Shown here piece by piece: positions 48,951 through 56,723 of a stretch of 64,000 nt of DNA. The translations under genes and the position numbers were made by a program. The notes beneath the pieces are model-generated. The model saw only the letters and a program-made list of their open reading frames with translations. It made no database searches and was not told where the DNA came from. Position 1 is the stretch's first letter. Each line of letters begins with the position of its first letter. Origin of the DNA: Desulfacinum sp. (GTDB taxonomy: Bacteria > Desulfobacterota > Syntrophobacteria > Syntrophobacterales > DSM-9756); assembly GCA_014359885.1 (NCBI GenBank), contig JACIYN010000018.1:1-64000 (forward strand), read 5' to 3'.

Positions 48951-49752
48951 ATGGCTCCAGCTTCCCTTTGTTCAGAACGCCCTGGCGGGCGGGATTTTGG
49001 CCGGCATCCTGTGCGGAGTCATGGGCACCTACGTGGTGGCCAACCGGATCGCCTATCTGGCGGGCGGCATCGCCCATGCGGCCTACGGAGGCGTGGGGCT
49101 CGCCCTTTTCCTGGGCTTTTCGCCTCTTTGGGGCGTGTTGGGCTTTACCCTCACCGGCGCGCTCATCATGGGATGGATCTATCTGAAGGAACGCCACCGC
49201 GCGGACACGGCCATCGGAGTCCTCTGGGCCTTCGGCATGGCCGTGGGGGTTCTGCTGACCGACCTGACGCCGGGCTACAACGTGGACCTCATGAGCTATC
49301 TTTTCGGCAGCATCCTCACCATTTCCCGACAATCCCTGGCGGCCATGGCCGCCCTCATCACCGCCGTCCTCCTCTTTGTGACCCTCTTTTACCGGGACCT
49401 GGCGGCGGTTTCCTACGACGACGAATTCGCGCGGGTGCGAGGCATTCCGGTAACCGCCCTCCAGCTTCTGCTCATCGGAGCCGTGGCGCTTTCCGTGGTG
49501 GCGCTCATCCGGGTGGTGGGGCTCATCCTGGTCATCGCCCTGCTCACCATCGCCCCTTACATGGCCGAGAAACGCTGCCGGTCCCTGGCATCCATGATGG
49601 TGACGGCCGGGCTTCTCAATTGCGTCTTCGCCCTGGCGGGCCTGTGGATTTCCGTCCGTTTCAACGTGACTTCCGGCGCCGCCATCATCTGCGTGGCCTC
49701 CCTGGCCTATTTCGCCTTCGTGGGATGGTCGTCCCTGAGGCCCCGGGCCTGA
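48943..49752 (+). CDS. znuB: Zinc/metal ABC transporter permease (ZnuB-like)
   Basis: FVQNALAGGILAGILCGVMGTYVVANRIAYLAGGIAHAAYGGVGLALF. Confidence 0.93.
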   Translation: MSEWLQLPFVQNALAGGILAGILCGVMGTYVVANRIAYLAGGIAHAAYGGVGLALFLGFSPLWGVLGFTLTGALIMGWIYLKERHRADTAIGVLWAFGMAVGVLLTDLTPGYNVDLMSYLFGSILTISRQSLAAMAALITAVLLFVTLFYRDLAAVSYDDEFARVRGIPVTALQLLLIGAVALSVVALIRVVGLILVIALLTIAPYMAEKRCRSLASMMVTAGLLNCVFALAGLWISVRFNVTSGAAIICVASLAYFAFVGWSSLRPRA

Positions 49753-49844
49753 AGCCCCGAGATGTTGGCGTGCGTCGGATCCAGGGGCGGCCCCGATGGG
49801 GCCCATGGGCCGGGAGACAAGAAAGCGGAAAAAAGGGAAGGATC

Positions 49845-50276
49845 ATGTGTGAGCGCTGCGACTATTCGGGGCTTCTTCGTGCGGTAGGGCTTCGACCGAC
49901 CCTGCACCGTTTGGCGGTGCTTCGGGTGGTGGGGGCCGCTCCGGCGCCCATGACCGCCCAGGACGTGTATGAGGCCGTCCAGACGGACCGGCCCATCAAC
50001 CGCGTGACCGTCTACAGGGTCCTGGATTCCCTGGTGGAAAGCGGGCTGGTGGAAAAGATAAGCGCAGGGGATCGAAGTTTTCGTTACGGCTTGGCCCCCA
50101 ACGAACACCACCCGCGGCATGCGCACTTTTTCTGCCGCCAATGCGGCCTCATGGCCTGTCTTCCCCCGGAAAGCCTTCCCGTCCCATGGCAGGACGCCTC
50201 CGGCGCGCTCCCCGGCGTCGCCGAAAAGGTGGAAATCCGGGTGGACGGCATCTGCGAGCAGTGCCTGGGAACCTAA
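49845..50276 (+). CDS. Fur family transcriptional regulator (Zur candidate)
   Basis: GLRPTLHRLAVLRVVGAAPAPMTAQDVYEAV; RVTVYRVLDSLVESGLVEKI; HHPRHAHFFCRQCG; CEQC. Confidence 0.9.
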   Translation: MCERCDYSGLLRAVGLRPTLHRLAVLRVVGAAPAPMTAQDVYEAVQTDRPINRVTVYRVLDSLVESGLVEKISAGDRSFRYGLAPNEHHPRHAHFFCRQCGLMACLPPESLPVPWQDASGALPGVAEKVEIRVDGICEQCLGT

Positions 50277-50355
50277 GAGACTGTCTGAAAAACGCCGGGA
50301 ATCACTGCTTTTCCCGTAGCGGAGCCCTTGAGGGCTGCCAAAGGATTTTCGGATA
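50276..50355 (+). repeat. Partial TIR/core A element
   Basis: agagactgtctgaaaaacgccgggaatcactgcttttcccgtagcggagcccttgagggctgccaaagg. Confidence 0.55.
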
Positions 50356-50527
50356 GCGGTCAGTCTTCCGAGCATTTTCAACAACGTGAAGGTGCGGCCG
50401 AAAGTTATAGGCCGGCCCGATTCTTGAGCCCCCCTTTCATCGAAACTTCCTATTTGTTTGTGCGCCCTCGGATTCCTATCTTGCCGAGTGATTCAATCCT
50501 TTGCTCAGACCGAGGAGGCGTTCGACC

Positions 50528-51133
50528 ATGGCGCACAAGCACATCGACTGTCGAGGGCTGGCCTGCCCGGCACCTGTGTTGAAAACCAAGGAAGCGGTGG
50601 ACCAGGGGGACGCGGATCCCATTACGGTTCTGGTGGACAACGAGGCGGCCAAGGAAAACGTGCGCCGGTTTCTTTCCAGAAGCGGCTACCGGGTGGAGGT
50701 CCGAACGGAGGGCGAAACCATCCTGGTGGAAGGCACCCGGGACGGCGCCCAGGCCTGTGAGGTCTTCGTTCCCGAACCGGACGACGCCGAAAACGCCCGG
50801 ATCCTGGTGCTGGTGGGAACCCGGCGGATGGGAACCGGGGACGACATGCTGGGCGAGAAGCTGATGGAAAACTTCCTGGGGACCCTCAAGGAGATGGGCC
50901 CCGCCCTGTGGCGTCTGGTCTTTCTCAACGCCGGCGTGACGCTCACCGTGGACGATTCCCCGGTGCTGGGGGTGCTCCAGGACCTGGAAAAGTCCGGTGT
51001 CCATATCCTGGTTTGCGGTACCTGCCTTTCCCACTTCGGCCTGCTGGAAAGAAAGAAGGTGGGGGAGACCACCAACATGCTGGATATCGTCACCTCCATG
51101 CAACTGGCCCACCGGGTGATCAGCCTCGTCTAA
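50528..51133 (+). CDS. yedF: Sulfurtransferase-like selenium metabolism protein YedF
   Basis: TusA-type DCRGLACPAPVLKTKEAV plus DsrE-like ILVLVGTRRMGTGDDMLGEKLMENFLGTLKEM...VCGTCLSHFGL. Confidence 0.92.
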   Translation: MAHKHIDCRGLACPAPVLKTKEAVDQGDADPITVLVDNEAAKENVRRFLSRSGYRVEVRTEGETILVEGTRDGAQACEVFVPEPDDAENARILVLVGTRRMGTGDDMLGEKLMENFLGTLKEMGPALWRLVFLNAGVTLTVDDSPVLGVLQDLEKSGVHILVCGTCLSHFGLLERKKVGETTNMLDIVTSMQLAHRVISLV

Positions 51134-51388
51134 CATCCGCCTGAACCAAGCGGTTTTTCCACCGGGTTTCTCTGGAACCGTGCCAACGGCGGGCGTGGAT
51201 AACCCCCGCCCCCACCCAAGAGGCCAATGCGTTCCGGTAGGAACGGACTTCATGCCCATTGGCCAGAACCGCACCACGAAAGAGAATCGTCCCGTTGGAC
51301 ATGCTGCTTCCTGTTTGACAAATTCGTCACAAGACCCTAAGGAAGGGGCGACTCGTGCCTACATGCCAGCACACGCCGGGAGCGCCCC

Positions 51389-52825
51389 ATGCCCACCACA
51401 TCCGCCAAGAACCTCTTCATCTTCAACGTCCTGGACGGCTTGCGGGAAGGCCTTTCGCAGTTCTCGGGCCCCAGCCGCGCCGCTCTGCTCTATGCCGAAT
51501 CCCCCGGGGATCCCATGAGGATCTGCGACCCGGAGAACCTGCTCCGGGGCCATGAGCCCATGCTCAAGGCGCTTTATCTGGATTCCGACGAGTGGCGCTC
51601 CAATGCTCCGGACACCCACGGCATGAAGCGCTTCGGCCAGATTTACCCGGAAAAGAACCTGGAAATGGCGGGGCTCATCTCCTACGGCGGCCGATCCCGA
51701 TCCATCTTCTACCAGATGTGGTTTACGGAACACCACCCGGACATGTGTTCCGTGGCCCCCACGGAAAGGTGGCTGGAACACGCCGTGTGGCTGCTCAGCC
51801 ACGATTTTGCCACCTCCAGTGCGTTCTACACCGGCTCATCCCGGTACGTGCTCCGCGAATACGCCACCCACGCCGTGCGGGACGCCGTCATGGACGGCCT
51901 CAACATGATGATCGGCTGGGACAACCGGCTCCAGGTCTATCCCATCCTGGATGCCGTCCTGGAGATATCCAAGACGCCGGAAGAAGGGGCCTGGCCGCGG
52001 GGGGAATTGGTCTTCGTGGAAGAGCGGTTCCTGGAAGAGATTCCCTTCATGGCGCGATTCCCCAGGCTGGAACAGCCGGACATCAAGAACACCAAACATA
52101 TTCGAAAACTTCTCCAGGCCGTGGAATATTCCGATCGCCAGCTGGTTTCGGACGGCCGCTCCCTGGTGGGCATCGCCCGCGGCGCCCTGCCGGACTGCCG
52201 GGTCACGGCTGATTTCCGCGGAAGCTACGGTTTCCTGCATCTGAACGGGAGTCCTGTCTGCAGCTTTTCCGACGGCCGCTTCCATTCCACCAACCGCCGG
52301 GCCAAACTGGTTCAGCTGGAAGAGGCCCTGCTCAGCTCCTCGGTGGATTCGTCGGTGGCGCACACCCTGTTCCGGATCACCGCCGCCATCGTGCACGGGG
52401 CCGAGGAAAAAAAACACGGCTGTACGCTGGTTCTGGACCTGAACGAAACCCCCATCGCCATTTCCGGCCAGGAACTGGACCGTCCCTTGGATCTACAGGA
52501 CCCGGCCTACCTGGACCTGGCCAAATCCCTGGCCAAGGTGGACGGGGCCCTCCACATCGGCCGCGACGGCCGCCTACATCGCTTCGCCTGCCTTCTGGAC
52601 GGCCGGGCGGTTCCCGGAGAGGACCGGGCCCGGGGCGCCCGCTTCAACTCCGCCCTGCGTTTTACGGCGGAACACGATCAGCTATTGGTGGTGGTCGTTT
52701 CGTCCGACCGGCCGGTTTCGGTCATCCAGGGCGGCGTGGAACTCACCGCCGTCTGCCGCTGGAAGCCCAGCTTCAGCTTCACCACGCCCCCGCCCACCCT
52801 GAGCGATTGGATTTCCTGGGGATGA
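51389..52825 (+). CDS. DAC/DisA_N-like nucleotide-binding protein with N-terminal putative sensor domain
   Basis: C-terminal AKVDGALHIGRDGRLHRFACLLDGRAV...RARGARFNSALRFTAEHDQLLVVVVSSDRPVSVIQGG matches the DGA...RHR layout, with RFN in place of RHR. Confidence 0.72.
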   Translation: MPTTSAKNLFIFNVLDGLREGLSQFSGPSRAALLYAESPGDPMRICDPENLLRGHEPMLKALYLDSDEWRSNAPDTHGMKRFGQIYPEKNLEMAGLISYGGRSRSIFYQMWFTEHHPDMCSVAPTERWLEHAVWLLSHDFATSSAFYTGSSRYVLREYATHAVRDAVMDGLNMMIGWDNRLQVYPILDAVLEISKTPEEGAWPRGELVFVEERFLEEIPFMARFPRLEQPDIKNTKHIRKLLQAVEYSDRQLVSDGRSLVGIARGALPDCRVTADFRGSYGFLHLNGSPVCSFSDGRFHSTNRRAKLVQLEEALLSSSVDSSVAHTLFRITAAIVHGAEEKKHGCTLVLDLNETPIAISGQELDRPLDLQDPAYLDLAKSLAKVDGALHIGRDGRLHRFACLLDGRAVPGEDRARGARFNSALRFTAEHDQLLVVVVSSDRPVSVIQGGVELTAVCRWKPSFSFTTPPPTLSDWISWG

Positions 52826-52942
52826 CGGCCTCCCTTCCATCGCCTTTTCCTATTGGACGCACGGGAAGGAAATGATTACAGGAGTGCCTTGGGCATTCTC
52901 CCCGGCGCCCCCTGTGAAAAGGGAGGCGACAGCCCTCCATAT

Positions 52943-53035
52943 GGCCCTTTCCCGCGGGGCTAAAGCCCCGCGGCTACGAGGAGGAGCCAATTTCCTCGGC
53001 CTTGTAAGTCGGTGAGCCATTGTTGGACAGCCTCC
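52943..53035 (+). repeat. TIR/core A element, 5' truncated
   Basis: cccttt cccgcggggctaaagccccgcggctacgagg...gagccattgttggacagcctcc. Confidence 0.65.
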
Positions 53036-53073
53036 ACGGCCCACGGATTACGGATTACGGAAAGGACGGGCGT

Positions 53074-53898
53074 TTGAACACTCCCAGGCTGGCCCTACCC
53101 AATTTTGTGGATGATGTGGAAGTCTTGCGCCATCTGGCCATGGAACTGGGAGCGGAGGGCATTGACTGGAGCTTCCGCCCCCACACGCTTCCCCGCACCC
53201 CGCTGGAACAGTCGCGGCTGGCCCGCACCCTGGCCCGTTTGGAACCCTTGGAGATCCGCTATCATGCGGCACTCCCCCATGTGGATCCGGGGGACCGCGA
53301 TCCGCACCGGGCGCAAGCCGCCCTGAGCGTTCTGGAAAGGCTCTGCCGGGTAACGGCCGGGCTGGGAGGCCGCGTCCTCACCATTCATGTGGGTCTCGGG
53401 CGATCCACCACCCAGGATCTTTCCTGGCACCGAACCCTGGAAAACCTCAACCGTCTGAACGAAACGGCCCGGAACCTGGGGCTGCGCCTCTGCCTGGAAA
53501 ACCTGGCCTGGGGATGGACGAGCCGCCCGGACCTCTATGAGAAGATGCTTCGAAAGACGGGACTCTGGGCCACCCTGGACATCGGTCATGCGGCCGTGAG
53601 CCCGTCCATCACCAGCCAACAATTCGAACTGGAGGACCTGGTCTCGCCCCAGCCGGATCGGTTTCTCAACGCCCACGTCTACCACCTGGAAGTGGACGAT
53701 CACCATATCCCGCCGGAAGACCCCGCGGATCTCTCGGTCCGCCTGGACCTCCTGGCGGCACTTCCTTTCTGTGACTGGTGGGTGTTGGAACTGCGCGACG
53801 CTCTCTCCGTGAGAAAGGCCCACGGAGTCGTCCGCCGCTATCTGGACGAGAGACGTCAAGAAGCCCCCAGGTCTCAAGGGGTCTTCTTGCGGATGTAG
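53074..53898 (+). CDS. Xylose isomerase-like TIM-barrel protein (AP_endonuc_2 fold)
   Basis: EGIDWSFRPHTLP...GLGGRVLTIHVGLGRS...GLRLCLENLAWG...LWATLDIGHA. TTG start chosen; the ORF-track N-terminus is repeat-derived. Confidence 0.78.
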   Translation: MNTPRLALPNFVDDVEVLRHLAMELGAEGIDWSFRPHTLPRTPLEQSRLARTLARLEPLEIRYHAALPHVDPGDRDPHRAQAALSVLERLCRVTAGLGGRVLTIHVGLGRSTTQDLSWHRTLENLNRLNETARNLGLRLCLENLAWGWTSRPDLYEKMLRKTGLWATLDIGHAAVSPSITSQQFELEDLVSPQPDRFLNAHVYHLEVDDHHIPPEDPADLSVRLDLLAALPFCDWWVLELRDALSVRKAHGVVRRYLDERRQEAPRSQGVFLRM

Positions 53899-54326
53899 AG
53901 CACCTTTTCGATCCTCGCCACCACGTCCCCCGATTCGTCCACCACCTCCACCGTGAAGGTGGGCAGGACCTTGCCCCGTTCCGCCACCTTTCGGCGGATA
54001 TCCCTAAGGGTTTCCTCGTCCAGATGAAAGCGCGCCCGCACGGTTCCGCGGCCGGGCTTGACGAAATCGATGGAAGCCGCCTTGTCCCAGACGATATAGT
54101 CGGGTCCCAGGTTTTTGATGAGCATGAGCATGTAGAAGGGATCCACCATGGAATAGAGGCTTCCGCCGAAATGGGTCCCCACGTAGTTTCGGTTCAGGAA
54201 GGTGAGCGGCATCTCCACCACAATGTCCCGGTAGTCTTCCGATAGGTGCCGGACGCGAACTCCCGCACCCAGATACGGCGGATACACATTGAGCAGCCAT
54301 CGAAACTGGTGGTGATTCATGAGCAT
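53874..54326 (-). CDS. DUF4442/hotdog thioesterase-like protein
   Basis: MNHHQFRWLLNVYPPYLGAGVRV...LNRNYVGTHFGGSLYSMVDPFYMLMLIKNLG. Confidence 0.85.
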   Translation of the reverse strand: MLMNHHQFRWLLNVYPPYLGAGVRVRHLSEDYRDIVVEMPLTFLNRNYVGTHFGGSLYSMVDPFYMLMLIKNLGPDYIVWDKAASIDFVKPGRGTVRARFHLDEETLRDIRRKVAERGKVLPTFTVEVVDESGDVVARIEKVLYIRKKTP

Positions 54327-54401
54327 CCCCTCTTTGAAAGATCTCCCCCTTTGGATCCACACGGCACCGCCCAGGGCCGTCGGTGCCTTCTTCACGGCAT
54401 C

Positions 54402-55313
54402 TCAGTGAATACCAAGACCTCTGCAGACATCCGGGAAAAGGCCCCTCAGCCCCCCGTGCGCCAGGGCCTTCACATGATGGTCCACCATGGTTCCGTCCCA
54501 CATGCGGAGAAAGGATCGCATGGGTTCGGCCACCGCGTCCTTATTGGGGAAAAAGAGCCCTTCTCGGACCATGTGCTCCCGGTCCCAGCCCTGATCCAGC
54601 CACGATTCCACCTTGCCTTCCCGGCGAAAGATCTCCCCCAGCGCCCCGTCCCAGGCCGCCGGGATATCCTTCGTGATCACCCCCCCGTGGCTCGTGAGAA
54701 GCACCCGGGCATCCAGGGCCTTCAGGCGCAGGTAGGATTCCACCATCTTCGCGAGATCACAGTCCACCCACCCATACCAGGGGCCGAATCGGTCCAGTCC
54801 CATGTCCCCGGTGAAGAGAATCCTGTCCCGGGGAAAGAAGACGGCCGTGTGGCCGGGCGAATGTCCGGGCGTGGGAACCAGCTCCATGGGAACCCCGCAG
54901 TCCAAAACGCCGTCGCCGGCCCGGAGGGGCTCCACGGCGGGCACTTGCCCATAGCCGGCCGTCTCCGTCACAAACCGCTCCCACGATTCCGTGAGTCCCG
55001 CAGGTCCCGCCGTTCTTTCCACGAAATGGGCCAGCGACCGCACAAGAGGCACCTCCGATTCCGCAATGACCACCCGGGCGCCCCCTTGGACCGCCGCCCG
55101 GGCCCAGATGGTGTGGTCAATGTGGTAATGGCTCAGAAAGGCCACGTGGGGCCGAAACTCCTCCAGCAGGGCCTCCGCGTCCCCGGGGCCCGGGTTGGCG
55201 TCCATGGCGATGCGCCGAGAGCCGTGAACCAGAACCCCGGCGCAGGCCCGAAAGAGCTTCATGGAGCGCGGCTCCACGTATTCCACCGTCTCGGTGATCT
55301 TGGTCCGCTTCAT
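54402..55313 (-). CDS. MBL-fold metallo-hydrolase
   Basis: FLSHYHIDHTIWARAAV; LVPTPGHSPGHTAVFFPRDRILFTGDMGLD; LLTSHGGVI. Confidence 0.9.
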   Translation of the reverse strand: MKRTKITETVEYVEPRSMKLFRACAGVLVHGSRRIAMDANPGPGDAEALLEEFRPHVAFLSHYHIDHTIWARAAVQGGARVVIAESEVPLVRSLAHFVERTAGPAGLTESWERFVTETAGYGQVPAVEPLRAGDGVLDCGVPMELVPTPGHSPGHTAVFFPRDRILFTGDMGLDRFGPWYGWVDCDLAKMVESYLRLKALDARVLLTSHGGVITKDIPAAWDGALGEIFRREGKVESWLDQGWDREHMVREGLFFPNKDAVAEPMRSFLRMWDGTMVDHHVKALAHGGLRGLFPDVCRGLGIH

Positions 55314-55345
55314 GATCGTTCGTCCTTTACAAGGCTCCGCTCCCG

Positions 55346-55768
55346 TCAGCCGCCCTGGGCCAAACGCACCAGAAGGCTTCGAAAGAGCGCCTCCTCCTCT
55401 TGGGAGATCTCCTTCAGGAACGATGCGTTGGCTTCGCGGCTGATGCGGATGATCTCCCGGGCCACGCGCTTTCCCTCGTCCGTGAGGCAGATGAGGATGG
55501 ACCGGCGATCATGGGGGTTCTTTCGCCGTTCCACAAAGCCCAGCCGCTCCAACCGGTCCAGGATGCCGGTCAGGGTGGCGCTGTCCAGTTGAACCCGCTG
55601 GCCCAGCCGTGCGGAGGTAACCCGGTCCTCATCGGCCAGAAAAGCCAGCACAAGGCCCTGCACGGCGGTCACGTTCAGGTGGGAAATCCGGGACGTCCAG
55701 TATCGCACCCCCGCCTGGGCGGCCTTGGCCAGTTGGAAAAAGATGCAGTCTTCCGGTTTTTTGAGCAT
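55346..55768 (-). CDS. MarR family transcriptional regulator
   Basis: RVTSARLGQRVQLDSATLTGILDRLERLGFVERRKNPHDRRSILICLTDEGKRVA. Confidence 0.93.
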   Translation of the reverse strand: MLKKPEDCIFFQLAKAAQAGVRYWTSRISHLNVTAVQGLVLAFLADEDRVTSARLGQRVQLDSATLTGILDRLERLGFVERRKNPHDRRSILICLTDEGKRVAREIIRISREANASFLKEISQEEEALFRSLLVRLAQGG

Positions 55769-55901
55769 GCCATTCCCTCGCAGTCACTTTACTTGCATAC
55801 AAGCAAATAGCCCCTGCACCCCTTCCTGTCAAGTCTCAGAAGCCCGTTTCGCCTTTGCACTCCAAGATGTTTTTTCCTATCTTCGGTGTACCGGCAAAAC
55901 A

Positions 55902-56110
55902 GGAGCCTGTGCGAGAACGCCGCGGACGACCTCTTTTTTCGTAGCGCAGCCCTTTAGGGCTGCGGAGGAACCCCCGCCTCGGATAGGCCGTATTTCCTGT
56001 CACTTCATGGAGTTACGGTGACCCTTTCCGCGGGGCTGAAGCCCCGCGGCTAAGAGGGAAACGCAAGCCCCGGGCATCTTCAGCCGAAGGGCCATTCTCA
56101 GACAAACCCG
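55902..56110 (+). repeat. TIR-flanked composite element, core A
   Basis: aggagcctgtgcgagaacgc...cgtagcgcagccctttagggctgcgg...ccgcggggctgaagccccgcgg...ggccattctcagacaaacccg. Confidence 0.8.
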
Positions 56111-56158
56111 TGGTGTTGGAACGATCGGCTCACCTTTGAAATTGCGGGAGGATCCGCC

Positions 56159-56710
56159 ATGGCGACCCTGGTGATCGGAGCGGTTCTTGTCTTGGTGCTT
56201 CTGTTTTCCGTGGTCTTGTACAACCGGCTGGTGCGCGCCCGGAACCTGGTGGAGGAGGCCTGGAGCGGCATCGATGTGCAGCTCAAGCGGCGCACGGACC
56301 TCATCCCCAACCTGGTGGAGACGGTCCGCGGCTACGTGCAGCACGAGCGCGGCGTGCTGGAAGAAGTGACGGCGCAACGGACCCGGACCCTGCAGGCATC
56401 TTCCGTGGAAGAGCGCGAGCAGGCGGAGCGCGGCCTGGGTCGCGCCCTGGGGGCCCTTTTCGCGGTGGCGGAAAACTACCCGGATCTCAAGGCGAACCAG
56501 AATTTTCTGGAGCTTCAGCAGGCTTTGGCCGACATAGAAAACGAGATCCAGCTGGCGCGACGCTACTACAACGGCACGGTCCGGGACCTGAACATCCTGG
56601 TGGAATCCTTCCCCAGCAATCTCTTCGCTTCCCTTTTCGGATTCCGGAAGGCCCGGTTCCTGGAAATCGAGGAAGGGGAACGGGCGGTCCCCAAGGTGAG
56701 CTTTTCCTGA
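56159..56710 (+). CDS. lemA: LemA family protein
   Basis: YNRLVRARNLVEEAWSGIDVQLKRRTDLIPNLVETVRGYVQHERGVLEEVTAQR. Confidence 0.95.
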   Translation: MATLVIGAVLVLVLLFSVVLYNRLVRARNLVEEAWSGIDVQLKRRTDLIPNLVETVRGYVQHERGVLEEVTAQRTRTLQASSVEEREQAERGLGRALGALFAVAENYPDLKANQNFLELQQALADIENEIQLARRYYNGTVRDLNILVESFPSNLFASLFGFRKARFLEIEEGERAVPKVSFS

Positions 56711-56723
56711 CGAGGTGAGCCCC

